Below the pieces are notes generated by a model that searched no databases, had not been told where the DNA came from, and saw nothing but the letters and a program-made list of their open reading frames with translations. Positions 7,165 to 16,245 of a stretch of 37,248 nt of DNA are shown in pieces. This DNA comes from an uncultured Prevotellaceae bacterium (GTDB lineage Bacteria > Bacteroidota > Bacteroidia > Bacteroidales > Bacteroidaceae), in NCBI GenBank assembly GCA_902799765.1, contig CADCBZ010000035.1:1-37248 (forward strand). Reading direction: 5' to 3'. A program made the translations under genes and the position numbers. The first letter of the stretch is position 1. Every line of letters begins with the position of its first letter.

Positions 7165-8001
7165 TTAGAAACTCTTCAGCCAGGCTTTCAGTTCAAAAAT
7201 CACGTTATAATGATAGTCGAACGACTCACGATAGCCCCAGCCATGTCCGCCTGTAGGATAGATATGGATAGAGGCAGGCACGTCGTGCTTATAGAGTTGC
7301 TCATAATAGTTAAAACCATTGGCAGCAGGTACGGCCTTATCATCATCGCTCAAGGCAAGGAAAGCACGCGGTGTAGTACGGTTCACCTGTAGGTCGTTGC
7401 TGTAGTCTGCCTCCAGCTTGCGTAGTTCCTTCTTCGAATGTCCTTCTCCCAGGAAATTATCATGCGACCCCTTATGGGTGAAGCCCAGATCCATTGTGAT
7501 AACAGGATAGAACAAAATCTGGAAGTTGGGTGCTGCATCGCCTGTTGAGTGCGTAGCGATGGTAGAAGCCAGATGGCCACCAGCCGAGAAGCCCATGATA
7601 CCCACATCTGCAGGATTGATATGCCACTCAGAGGCACGACGACGCACGGTCTTCATCGCCTCTTCGGCGTCAGAGATAGGAATCATACGGTTACCATGAG
7701 GCATACGGTATTTCAGTACGATCAGTGCAATACCCTGACTATTAAAGAAGGGTGCCCACTGATGACCTTCGTGATCCATCGCCAGATGTGTATATCCGCC
7801 ACCAGGACAGCACACAACGGCACGACCCGTTGCTTTCTTTTCATCAGGCAGATAAACAGTCAGTTCTGTCTTGTCTTTCTCATCACTGCTGGCGTTAGGG
7901 GCGCCATTCGGCCATAATTCCATCGTTATTCCTTTCTGTGCAAAAACTGCTGCAGACACCGTCAACAGCAACATGGTGAATAATAATTTGAGTCTTATCA
8001 T
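7165..8001 (-). CDS. secreted alpha/beta hydrolase, acetylxylan/feruloyl esterase-like
   Basis: A 278-residue serine esterase with a signal peptide (residues 1-21, ending VFAQ). It shows the oxyanion motif CCPGGGY (64-70), the nucleophile elbow GFSAGG (Ser139), the acid in LALSDDDK and the catalytic His in GGHGWGYR. This pattern is typical of small carbohydrate-deacylating esterases (BD-FAE / CE-like family), which remove acetyl or feruloyl groups from plant xylan in the periplasm. It is transcribed divergently from the CE20-like esterase gene at 8115, with 113 bases between them and a promoter for each. That suggests joint use in hemicellulose breakdown. The substrate is inferred from family and neighbour only. 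Confidence 0.85.
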   Translation of the reverse strand: MIRLKLLFTMLLLTVSAAVFAQKGITMELWPNGAPNASSDEKDKTELTVYLPDEKKATGRAVVCCPGGGYTHLAMDHEGHQWAPFFNSQGIALIVLKYRMPHGNRMIPISDAEEAMKTVRRRASEWHINPADVGIMGFSAGGHLASTIATHSTGDAAPNFQILFYPVITMDLGFTHKGSHDNFLGEGHSKKELRKLEADYSNDLQVNRTTPRAFLALSDDDKAVPAANGFNYYEQLYKHDVPASIHIYPTGGHGWGYRESFDYHYNVIFELKAWLKSF

Positions 8002-8027
8002 TTTAGTTTCCTATTAATTTTTGCATG

Positions 8028-8035
8028 CAAAGATA
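8028..8035 (-). promoter_or_regulatory. promoter -7 box of the alpha/beta hydrolase gene
   Basis: TATCTTTG on the minus strand, followed by CATGC, lies about 27 bases before the start codon at 8001. Confidence 0.55.
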
Positions 8036-8079
8036 ATAAAAAAAATGGCCACAGATAGCATGGTTTACAAATAATTAAC

Positions 8080-8087
8080 TATCTTTG
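8080..8087 (+). promoter_or_regulatory. promoter -7 box of the O-acetylesterase gene
   Basis: TATCTTTG followed by CAGG lies 27 bases before ATG 8115. It forms the right half of the divergent promoter region 8002-8114. Confidence 0.55.
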
Positions 8088-8114
8088 CAGGCAGAAACTA
8101 TAAAATAACCAGAT

Positions 8115-9572
8115 ATGCATAAACGATTATTCCTTTTCACAGCACTCATCGCACTGACAATCGGTGCTCAGGCAAAGGTCAGGCTACCTCACCTTATCAG
8201 CGACAACATGGTATTACAGCAACAGACAGATGCCCGTCTCTGGGGCTGGGCGGAACCTGGAAAGACAGTAAAGGTGACCACCTCGTGGAGCGACCAGGTG
8301 GCAACAGCGAAAACCGACAAAAACGGTGAATGGCTGGTAAAGGTGAAGACACCCAAGGCTTCATACGAACCGCTATCGATTACCTTTGATGACGGAGAGC
8401 CGCTGACGATCAACAATGTCTTGAGTGGTGAGGTGTGGGTCTGTGCAGGACAGTCGAACATGGAAATGCCTGTCAAGGGCTTCTGGATGTGTCCCGTGAA
8501 GGACTACAACCAAGTGGTCATCGATGCCGCCAACCATACGGGAGTTCGCTCCGTAAAGATTCCCAGTACGATGCGTGCCGAACCGCAGGCCGATGCCCAA
8601 TGCGAATGGCGCATCTGTTCTCCGAATACCGTGGGCGAGTTCTCTGCTACCGGCTACTTCTTCGCCCGCACTGTGCATCAGGCACTGGATATCCCCATCG
8701 GACTCATTGAGGCTAATAAAGGAGGTTCGCGCGTGGAGAGCTGGCTAACGAAGGAGAACCTGGAGAAATATACCAATGACCCCACCGACTCTGTGGCAAT
8801 CTGCAAGAAGTGGGACAAATGGGACTACCACCGTTCACTGCTCTGGGGTAATGGCACATTCAACCCTATCCTGAACTTCACCGTGAAGGGTATCCTCTAT
8901 TATCAGGGTTGTTCAAATGTCGGCGATCCCGGCGATCAGTATTCACAGCGCATGAAACTATTGGTGGACCAGTGGCGGAGCCAGTTTGGCTTGGGTGAGA
9001 TCCCGTTCTATTTCGTGCAGATTGCACCTTGGGCTTATGACGATGGTGACTGCAACGCCATCAGTGGTGCCCTATTGCGTGAACAGCAGTACAAAGCCTC
9101 GCAGATTATCCCCAACAGTGTACTGGTATGCACCAACGATCTCGTATATCCCTATGAGTTCTCCCAGATCCATCCCACGCAGAAACAACAGGTGGGTGAG
9201 CGTCTGGCTTATGCGGCCCTGAACCGCGATTACGGCTTTGAAGGCATACTCTATCAAAGTTCCAACTTCAAGGATATGAAAATTGATGGCGATGCCGTAT
9301 TGATCCACTTCGACAACAACTACCATACTGATGCCCCCTTCGAAGGTCTCGAAGGCTTTGAACTCGCTGGCGAAGATAAAGTCTTCCACCCAGCCACTGC
9401 ACGTCATTTCTGGCGTGAAGGCGGCGACTACTGGGACGAAGCCATCAGAATAACCTCACCAGAGGTAAAGAAGCCTGTGGCTGTGCGCTATTGTTTCAAG
9501 AACTTCCAACTCGGAAACGTGAAGAACGGTGCCAACCTGCCGCTGTTCCCATTCCGTACAGACAACTGGTAA
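8115..9572 (+). CDS. secreted sialate/xylan O-acetylesterase (SGNH, CE20-like)
   Basis: A 485-residue protein with a signal peptide (1-20, ending AQA). The N-terminal beta domain (LPHLISDNMVLQQ, about 21-105) precedes the SGNH hydrolase domain, whose block I motif is VWVCAGQSNMEMP with Ser114. Further motifs are the oxyanion region (SATGYFFAR, IGLIEANKGGSRVESW), the YYQGCSN block and the Asp/His region IHPTQKQQVGERLA. The family is generally named sialate O-acetylesterase. Bacteroidota members close to this one are often xylan or pectin deacetylases. The divergent esterase next door favours a plant-glycan role. Complete length, clean start. The NUDIX gene follows after eight bases. Confidence 0.9.
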   Translation: MHKRLFLFTALIALTIGAQAKVRLPHLISDNMVLQQQTDARLWGWAEPGKTVKVTTSWSDQVATAKTDKNGEWLVKVKTPKASYEPLSITFDDGEPLTINNVLSGEVWVCAGQSNMEMPVKGFWMCPVKDYNQVVIDAANHTGVRSVKIPSTMRAEPQADAQCEWRICSPNTVGEFSATGYFFARTVHQALDIPIGLIEANKGGSRVESWLTKENLEKYTNDPTDSVAICKKWDKWDYHRSLLWGNGTFNPILNFTVKGILYYQGCSNVGDPGDQYSQRMKLLVDQWRSQFGLGEIPFYFVQIAPWAYDDGDCNAISGALLREQQYKASQIIPNSVLVCTNDLVYPYEFSQIHPTQKQQVGERLAYAALNRDYGFEGILYQSSNFKDMKIDGDAVLIHFDNNYHTDAPFEGLEGFELAGEDKVFHPATARHFWREGGDYWDEAIRITSPEVKKPVAVRYCFKNFQLGNVKNGANLPLFPFRTDNW

Positions 9573-9580
9573 ACTGGCTT

Positions 9581-10108
9581 ATGAAAAATCATCCATTAGA
9601 GATATTCAGATACTGTCCGAAGTGCGGCAGTGAGCTGTTTGAAGAGCATAACGCGAAAAGCAAGCATTGCTCAAGCTGCGGATTTACCTATTACCAGAAT
9701 CCCTGTTCTGCGACTGCAGCCTTTATTCTGAATAGCAAAGGAGAGCTGTTGGTGGTGCGTCGTGGCAAGGAACCCGCCAAGGACACACTCGATCTGCCTG
9801 GTGGTTTTGTAGATAACAACGAATCTGGCGAGCAGGGCATCATCCGCGAGATTAAGGAGGAGACCGGACTTGACATTAAAGAGGTGGAGTATCTATTCTC
9901 CATCCCCAACATTTATCGCTACTCAGGTATGGACATCCACACACTCGATATGTTCTATCTCTGTCATGCTGATGAAGGTGCAGAAATACAGGCTGCCGAC
10001 GATGCAGCTGCTTGCAGCTGGATTCCCCTGCGACAGGTCTATGTGGAGCGTTTCGGACTTCGTTCGATACGTGAAGGCGTGCATCGTTTCCTGATGCTTA
10101 ATCGTTAA
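9581..10108 (+). CDS. NUDIX hydrolase with N-terminal zinc ribbon
   Basis: A 175-residue cytosolic protein. An N-terminal zinc ribbon (Cys12, Cys15, Cys30, Cys33) precedes a NUDIX domain. The NUDIX box starts at GGFVDNNESGEQG and ends REIKEETGLD, with the metal-binding REIKEE core intact. Such proteins hydrolyse nucleoside diphosphates linked to another moiety. The zinc-ribbon architecture resembles NADH pyrophosphatase NudC, but the substrate cannot be told. I chose ATG 9581, eight bases after the esterase stop. The longer frame from 9491 overlaps the esterase coding sequence and adds nothing recognisable. Probably co-transcribed with the esterase gene. Confidence 0.88.
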   Translation: MKNHPLEIFRYCPKCGSELFEEHNAKSKHCSSCGFTYYQNPCSATAAFILNSKGELLVVRRGKEPAKDTLDLPGGFVDNNESGEQGIIREIKEETGLDIKEVEYLFSIPNIYRYSGMDIHTLDMFYLCHADEGAEIQAADDAAACSWIPLRQVYVERFGLRSIREGVHRFLMLNR

Positions 10109-10157
10109 TAAAACTAAAATTCCCATATATAAATAAGGTGTGAGCCACTTTTTTGCT

Positions 10158-10165
10158 TACTTTTG
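10158..10165 (+). promoter_or_regulatory. promoter -7 box of the topA operon
   Basis: TACTTTTG followed by CAGCC lies about 30 bases before ATG 10195. No clear -33 box is seen. Confidence 0.5.
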
Positions 10166-10194
10166 CAGCCCGTAAGAATAAAACGAGACAAAGT

Positions 10195-12463
10195 ATGCAG
10201 AAAAACTTAGTGATTGTAGAGTCTCCAGCCAAGGCGAAGACGATTGAGAAGTTTCTGGGAAAAGACTTCAAGGTGATGTCGAGCTACGGCCATATACGTG
10301 ACTTGAAGAAGAAGGAACTGAGTATCGACGACGAAACCCTCGAACCAGAATACGAAATTCCCGAAGACAGAGAGAGTATGGCTCGCATCCGATGAGGACC
10401 GCGAGGGAGAAGCCATTTCATGGCATTTGTGTGAAGTGTTGGGATTGGACAAGGACAAAACCAGCCGTATCGTGTTCCACGAGATTACCAAGCCAGCCAT
10501 TCTGGAAGCCATTGAACATCCGCGTCATTTGGATATGAATTTGGTGAATGCGCAGCAGGCCCGTCGAGTACTGGACCGTATCGTAGGTTTCAAACTCTCA
10601 CCAGTACTCTGGCGCAAAGTGAAGCCCGCCCTCTCTGCAGGTCGTGTGCAGAGTGTTGCTGTACGCCTGATTGTAGAGCGTGAGCGTGAGATCCAGAACT
10701 TCAAGAGTGAGACCTATTATAATGTGAATGGCGTGTTTGCCATCACCAATGCCGACGGATCCGCCACAGAGGTAAAGGCCCAGCTCGCCAGTCGTTTCAA
10801 GACAGAGGAAGAGGTACAAGCTTTCCTGGAGAAGTGCAAGGATGCCACCTTCAGTGTGGAGAGCATCACCAAGAAACCTGTCAAGCGTACCCCCGCACCT
10901 CCTTTCACCACTTCAACCCTGCAGCAGGAAGCCGCCCGTAAACTCGGCTTCACTGTTAGTCAGACGATGATGGTGGCTCAGCACCTCTATGAGAGCGGAC
11001 GTATCACCTATATGCGTACCGACTCGGTCAATCTTTCAAAGCTTTGTCTCGGAGCCAGCAAGGAGGAGATTATCCGTCTCTATGGCAAAGACTATAGCAA
11101 GACTCGTCAGTATCATACCAACGCCAAGGGTGCTCAGGAAGCCCACGAGGCCATCCGCCCCACCTATATGGATCAATCCGAGATTGAGGGAACCAGTCAG
11201 GAGAAGCGTCTGTATGAATTAATCTGGAAGCGTACCCTCGCCAGTCAGATGGCAGATGCCGAGATTGAGAAGACTACCGTTAACATCAACATCAGTGGCA
11301 TCAATGAGCAGTTTGTGGCTCAGGGCGAGGTCGTGAAATTCGATGGTTTCATCAAGGTCTATCGTGAGTCATCCGACGATGATGATCAGCAGGAGGAATT
11401 CGGTCATATTCTGCCTCCGATGAAGAAAGGTCAGGAACTGACACGCCGCGAGATTGTGGCTACAGAGCGTTTCAGCCAAGGTCCCCAGCGTTATACCGAG
11501 GCCAGCCTCGTACATAAGATGGAAGAACTTGGCATCGGTCGTCCTTCAACCTACGCTCCCACCATCTCTACCATCCAGCAGCGCGAATATGTGCAGAAAG
11601 GTGACAAGAAAGGCGAAGATCATCCTTACACCATCTACACCTTGAAGGGGAAGCAGATTACACAGAAGACCCGCAAGGAAGTGGTAGGTTCAGAAAAAGG
11701 CAAGTTGCTGCCTACCGATATCGGTATTGTGGTGAACGATTTCCTGATGGACAACTTCGAGGATATCATGGATTATAACTTTACTGCTAAGGTGGAGCAG
11801 GACTTCGATAAGATTGCAGAAGGCGATGAGAAGTGGAAGGACATGATGCGCAGCTTCTACAAGAGCTTCGAGCCTGCAGTGGAGAAGACCATCAACAGTC
11901 GCCAGCAGCACAAGGCCGGTGAGCGCAAGTTGGGTGTTGATCCGAAGAGCGGTCGTCCTGTCTTTGTGAAGATTGGCCGTTTCGGACCCGTGGTACAGAT
12001 TGGTACTGCCGAGGATCAGGAGAAGCCACAGTTTGCTCAGTTGCCTAAAGAGCAGTCAATGGAGGCCATCACGCTCGAAGAAGCGCTTGAACTCTTCAAA
12101 CTGCCGCGCGAGGTGGGTGAATTTGAAGGTAAGCCAGTTACCATCGGTGCAGGTCGCTTCGGTCCTTATATCCTACATGACCGCAAATATACCTCTCTGC
12201 CTAAGGATGCAGATCCTTTGAGCATCACCCTCGAAGAGGCGATCGAGCTCATCCGGGATAAGCGCCAGCAGGACACCCAGAAGCATCTGAAACTGTTCTT
12301 GGAAGATACGAAATTGGAAGTTCTCAACGGCCGTTACGGTCCTTACCTGAGTTACGAGGGCAAGAACTACCGACTGCCCAAAGCCATGCACGAGCGGGCA
12401 AAAGAGTTGACCTACGACGAGTGTATGAAGATCATCCAAGCGCAGCCGGTCAAGAAGAGTTAA
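10195..12463 (+). pseudogene. topA: DNA topoisomerase I, frame broken near the N-terminus
   Basis: Type IA topoisomerase that relaxes negative supercoils. From ATG 10195 the frame encodes the start of the TOPRIM domain ([26 protein letters not shown]) through YEIPEDRE. It is then lost at about 10372-10380 and would stop at TGA 10393. The correct sequence resumes in another frame at TGG 10379 with [16 protein letters not shown], the second TOPRIM half with its acidic triad. It is intact to the end, including the active-site Tyr in SGRITYMRTDS and several C-terminal repeats (VKIGRFGPVVQ, IGAGRFGPYI, LNGRYGPYLSY). Roughly 17 residues are missing at the join. TopA is essential in most bacteria, so an assembly deletion is the likeliest cause. 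First gene of an operon with aroK, speA and argB. Confidence 0.92.
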
Positions 12464-12466
12464 CGC

Positions 12467-12994
12467 ATGACACGTATTATCCTGATAGGCTATATGGGTG
12501 CCGGTAAGACCACTATTGGCAAGGCACTCTCGAAGGAACTGGGCGTGATCTTCTATGATCTCGACTGGTATATCGAAAGCCGCATGCGTAAGTCTGTGGC
12601 ACAGATTTTTGCCGAACGGGGAGAAGAAGGATTCCGCAAGATAGAATACAATATGCTGCATGAGGTGGCAGAGTTCGAGAATGTCATTATCAGCTGTGGT
12701 GGCGGCACACCTTGTTTCTTCGATAATATGGACTATCTGAACCAGCAAGGGAAAGTGGTTTATCTCAAGGCCAACCCTGAAGTGCTCTACAACCATCTTC
12801 TGATGGGAAAGACAGAACGCCCCCTGCTGAAAGGCAAGAACCCTGAAGAGCTGATAGCCTTTATCCGCGAACAGCTTAAGAAACGTGAGCCCTATTACAC
12901 CAAGGCTCAATATACCTTGGATGTCAGCCTGATGGATAATTACGAGAAGATCAAAATCAGCGTCAAGAAACTAAAAGAATTATTAGACCTATGA
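12467..12994 (+). CDS. aroK: shikimate kinase
   Basis: Phosphorylates shikimate with ATP, the fifth step of the pathway to chorismate and the aromatic amino acids. The 175-residue protein has the Walker A loop GYMGAGKTT (residues 8-16), the shikimate-binding DLDWYIE, CGGGTP and the lid arginine region ERPLLKG. Length is normal. ATG 12467 lies three bases after topA. The stop overlaps the speA start by four bases (ATGA), so translation is probably coupled. Confidence 0.97.
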   Translation: MTRIILIGYMGAGKTTIGKALSKELGVIFYDLDWYIESRMRKSVAQIFAERGEEGFRKIEYNMLHEVAEFENVIISCGGGTPCFFDNMDYLNQQGKVVYLKANPEVLYNHLLMGKTERPLLKGKNPEELIAFIREQLKKREPYYTKAQYTLDVSLMDNYEKIKISVKKLKELLDL

Positions 12995-14883
12995 AGAAAT
13001 GGACCATTGAAGATTCGAAGGAGCTCTACAACATCAACGGTTGGGGCACTTCCTATTTCGGCATCAACGAGAAGGGCGATGTCTATGTCACACCATGTAA
13101 GAATAATACGCAGATCGATCTGCGTGAAGTGATGGACGAGTTGGCCCTGCGTGATGTTACGCCCCCAGTACTGCTCCGCTTCCCTGATATCCTTGACAAT
13201 CGGATTGAGAAGACATGGAGCTGCTTCAAGAAAGCAGCTGAAGAGTATGACTACAAGGGTGAGAATTATGTGGTCTATCCAATCAAAGTCAACCAGATAC
13301 AACCTGTGGTGGAAGAGATTATCTCCCACGGCAAGAAATTCAATTTGGGTGTAGAGGCAGGCTCAAAGCCTGAGCTCCATGCTGTGATTGCCGTGCAGTG
13401 TCAGAGTGACTCCATCATCGTATGCAACGGTTACAAGGACCAGAGTTACATCGAACTGGCTCTGCTAGCCCAAAAGATGGGAAAGCGCATCTTCATCGTA
13501 GTGGAGAAACTGAACGAACTCGATATCATTGCCAAGGTCGCTAAGAAAATGAATGTGAAGCCCAACATTGGCATCCGTATCAAACTGGCTTCCTCTGGTT
13601 CTGGTAAATGGGAAGAGAGCGGTGGTGATGCATCAAAGTTCGGACTGACAAGTGCAGAACTCTTGGAGGCTCTGGAGCTGCTTGACAAGAAGGATATGCG
13701 TGACTGTCTGCGCCTGATCCATTTCCACATCGGTTCACAGATCACAAAGATCCGCCGCATCCAGACGGCTCTGCGTGAAGCCTCGCAGTTCTATATCCAG
13801 CTGCATAAGATGGGGTATAATGTCGATTTCGTGGATTGCGGTGGTGGTCTGGGCGTCGATTATGACGGCACACGTTCACCATCGAGTGAGAGCAGTGTAA
13901 ACTACTCTATCCAGGAGTACGTCAACGACTGTATCTACACCTTTGTTGATGCAGCTAACAAGAATAACTTGCCGCATCCGAATATCATCACAGAAAGCGG
14001 ACGTTCTTTGGCAGCCCATCACTCAGTATTGGTGATCGACGTGCTGGAGACCGCTTCATTGCCTGAGATGCCAGAGGAATTCGAACCAGACGAGAACTCC
14101 CACCAGCTGGTGAAGGACCTCTATGAGATCTGGGATAACCTGAATCCGCGCAATGTGCTTGAGGACTGGCACGATGCAGAGCAGATACGCGAAGAAGTGC
14201 TCGACTTGTTCAGTCATGGTATTGTTGATCTGAAGACCCGTGCAGAGATTGAATCCATGTACTGGAGTGTCTGCCATGAGATCAACATCCTCACCAAGAG
14301 TCTGAAGCACATCCCTGAGGAACTGATGAACATCGATAAACTGTTGGCAGACAAATATTTCTGTAACTTCTCTTTGTTCCAGAGCCTGCCCGACTCATGG
14401 GCTATTGACCAACTCTTCCCCATCATGCCTATTCAGCGACTTGATGAGCGTCCCACCCGTAACGCCACCATTCAGGATATCACCTGCGACTCGGATGGTA
14501 AGGTGGCCAACTTCGTCACCAATCGCAACAACTCCCACTCACTGCCCGTACATCCTCTGAAGAAGAACGAACCCTATTATTTAGGCGTGTTCCTCGTTGG
14601 AGCCTATCAGGAGATCCTGGGTGATATGCATAACCTCTTTGGCGACACCAATGCCGTACATATCTCTGAGAAGGACGGTACTTACCATATTGATCAAATT
14701 ATTGACGGTGAGACTGTAGCCGAGGTGCTCGATTATGTGCAGTACGATCCTAAGAAACTTGTACGCCAGCTTGAGGTATGGGTGGCCAAGAGTGTGAAAC
14801 AGGGTAAGATCTCACTCGAAGAAGGAAAAGAATTCCTGAGCAACTATCGCAGTGGTCTTTACGGTTATACATATCTGGAATAA
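12991..14883 (+). CDS. speA: biosynthetic arginine decarboxylase
   Basis: PLP-dependent enzyme that converts arginine to agmatine, the first step of the agmatine route to putrescine and spermidine. The 630-residue length and fold-III motifs fit SpeA. YPIKVNQ carries the PLP lysine at about residue 97, HIGSQ follows, and CGGGLGVDYDG is the phosphate-binding loop. A C-terminal acidic segment and LVGAYQEILGDMHNLFGD follow. The start overlaps aroK by four bases and the stop overlaps the argB start by one (TAATG), so the three form a tight unit. No frame damage is visible. Confidence 0.97.
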   Translation: MKKWTIEDSKELYNINGWGTSYFGINEKGDVYVTPCKNNTQIDLREVMDELALRDVTPPVLLRFPDILDNRIEKTWSCFKKAAEEYDYKGENYVVYPIKVNQIQPVVEEIISHGKKFNLGVEAGSKPELHAVIAVQCQSDSIIVCNGYKDQSYIELALLAQKMGKRIFIVVEKLNELDIIAKVAKKMNVKPNIGIRIKLASSGSGKWEESGGDASKFGLTSAELLEALELLDKKDMRDCLRLIHFHIGSQITKIRRIQTALREASQFYIQLHKMGYNVDFVDCGGGLGVDYDGTRSPSSESSVNYSIQEYVNDCIYTFVDAANKNNLPHPNIITESGRSLAAHHSVLVIDVLETASLPEMPEEFEPDENSHQLVKDLYEIWDNLNPRNVLEDWHDAEQIREEVLDLFSHGIVDLKTRAEIESMYWSVCHEINILTKSLKHIPEELMNIDKLLADKYFCNFSLFQSLPDSWAIDQLFPIMPIQRLDERPTRNATIQDITCDSDGKVANFVTNRNNSHSLPVHPLKKNEPYYLGVFLVGAYQEILGDMHNLFGDTNAVHISEKDGTYHIDQIIDGETVAEVLDYVQYDPKKLVRQLEVWVAKSVKQGKISLEEGKEFLSNYRSGLYGYTYLE

Positions 14884-15656
14884 TGAAAGAGAAACTCACA
14901 ATCGTGAAAGTAGGCGGGGCCGTCGTTGAAGATGAAGCCCAGTTGGCACAGCTCCTGAAGGATTTTAGTGCCATTGAAGGACATAAGGTTCTTGTGCATG
15001 GTGGAGGCCGTAGGGCTACGCAGGTAGCCGCTCAGCTTGGTATCGAATCAAAAATGGTAAATGGCCGTCGCATCACCGATACAGAGATGCTCAGTGTGGT
15101 GACTATGGTCTATGGTGGCCTGGTAAACAAGAACCTCGTTGCTCGTCTGCAGGCCAACGGCGTGAATGCCCTCGGACTGACGGGTGCCGATATCAACGTG
15201 ATCCGCAGTCACAAACGTCCTATCAAAGACGGCATCGATTATGGTTTCGTGGGCGATGTGGATCAAGCTGACGGTAAGATGCTCAGTCGTCTGATAGAGG
15301 AAGGTATCACGCCTGTGATGGCACCTCTGACACACGATGGCGAGGGTCATATCCTGAATACCAACGCTGATACCATTGCCAGTGAAACTGCCAAGGCTTT
15401 GGCACCCTACTACGATGTAACACTCATCTTCTCATTTGAGAAGAAAGGTGTGCTTAGCAATCCTGACGACGATGAAAGTGTCATCCCCACTATCACGCGT
15501 GCGGACTTTATTAAATATAAGGCTGACGGTACCATCAGCGGTGGTATGTTGCCAAAGATTGAGAATGCCCTCTCTGCCATCGATGCAGGCGTAGCCAGAG
15601 TGATTATCACCCTCGCAACAGCCATCGACGGACAGCACGGTACTGTGATAAAATAG
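14883..15656 (+). CDS. argB: acetylglutamate kinase
   Basis: Phosphorylates N-acetylglutamate, the second step of arginine synthesis. The 257-residue amino-acid-kinase fold shows KVGGAVVED (residues 9-17), the substrate glycines in LVHGGGRRATQ, and the C-terminal ISGGMLPKIENALSAI and ITLATAIDGQHGT. Overlapping speA by one base, it makes the arginine precursor beside the enzyme that consumes arginine. The stop codon lies inside the left arm of a terminator hairpin. Confidence 0.97.
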   Translation: MKEKLTIVKVGGAVVEDEAQLAQLLKDFSAIEGHKVLVHGGGRRATQVAAQLGIESKMVNGRRITDTEMLSVVTMVYGGLVNKNLVARLQANGVNALGLTGADINVIRSHKRPIKDGIDYGFVGDVDQADGKMLSRLIEEGITPVMAPLTHDGEGHILNTNADTIASETAKALAPYYDVTLIFSFEKKGVLSNPDDDESVIPTITRADFIKYKADGTISGGMLPKIENALSAIDAGVARVIITLATAIDGQHGTVIK

Positions 15657-15685
15657 TAAATGGCGAAAAAAATTCGCCATTTACT
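15655..15685 (+). terminator. terminator of the topA-argB operon
   Basis: AGTAAATGGCGAA (15655-15667) pairs perfectly with TTCGCCATTTACT (15673-15685) around a five-A loop. The argB stop is in the left arm. The tail GTAACTTTTCTT is a weak T-tract. Confidence 0.7.
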
Positions 15686-15710
15686 GTAACTTTTCTTCGT
15701 TTCAATCGTC
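15686..15710 (+). promoter_or_regulatory. possible ECF-type promoter
   Basis: GTAAC (15686-15690) and CGTC (15707-15710) are 16 bases apart and sit 17 bases before the ECF sigma gene. This resembles the GTAAC/CGTC form of autoregulated ECF promoters. No TAnnTTTG box is present here. Confidence 0.35.
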
Positions 15711-15726
15711 ATTCATTATAGAGAGG

Positions 15727-16245
15727 ATGAAAAAGATCAGTTTCAGAAACGATGTCCTACCGCTGAAAAACGAGCTTTATAGGCTTGCCCTCCGCATCAC
15801 TCTCAACCCTGCGGAGTCAGAGGATATTGTTCAAGAGACAATGATCAAGGTCTGGAACAGGCGAGACCAATGGGACCATATCGACTCGATAGAAGCTTAC
15901 TGCCTGACCATCTGTCGCAATCTGGCACTTGACAAGACCAAGCGGATGGAGCACCAGAACCAAAGTCTGAACGAAGGTGAGCACGATGCCCCAGACAACA
16001 GCTACGCATCCAATCCTGAGGAACAGGCCATGCATCAAGACCGTCTTGCATTGGTACGCCGCCTCATCGACAGCCTGCCTGAGAAACAACGAAGCGTAAT
16101 GCAGTTACGCGATATCGAAGGCAAAAGCTATAAAGAGATTGCAGACATCATGGCCATCAGTGAGGAACAGGTGAAAGTCAACATCTTCAGAGCCCGCCAG
16201 GCCATCCGACAGAAATTCTTAGAAACAGAGAAATATGGATTATAA
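15727..16245 (+). CDS. ECF-family RNA polymerase sigma factor
   Basis: A 172-residue two-domain sigma-70 relative. Sigma2 spans about 12-75 (NPAESEDIVQETMIKVWNRR is the core-binding region). Sigma4 spans about 115-165 (LPEKQRSVMQLRDIEGKSYKEIA, then the helix-turn-helix with ISEEQVKVNIFRARQAIRQ). It lacks sigma1 and sigma3, as ECF factors do. Its last 11 bases overlap the start of the next gene, which encodes a one-helix membrane protein likely to be its anti-sigma factor. A GTAAC/CGTC pair upstream suggests autoregulation. Target genes are unknown. Confidence 0.93.
   Translation: MKKISFRNDVLPLKNELYRLALRITLNPAESEDIVQETMIKVWNRRDQWDHIDSIEAYCLTICRNLALDKTKRMEHQNQSLNEGEHDAPDNSYASNPEEQAMHQDRLALVRRLIDSLPEKQRSVMQLRDIEGKSYKEIADIMAISEEQVKVNIFRARQAIRQKFLETEKYGL

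Noticed and set aside
10360-10430. Programmed frameshifting or ribosome bypassing in topA (and rpsB)
   Set aside because: Recoding could rejoin frames but could not supply the missing TOPRIM and S2 residues; coding content is absent, not just out of frame.
12173-12910. 245-codon minus-strand frame across the topA-aroK junction
   Set aside because: It spans two confidently identified genes on the other strand and has no promoter or recognisable domain.
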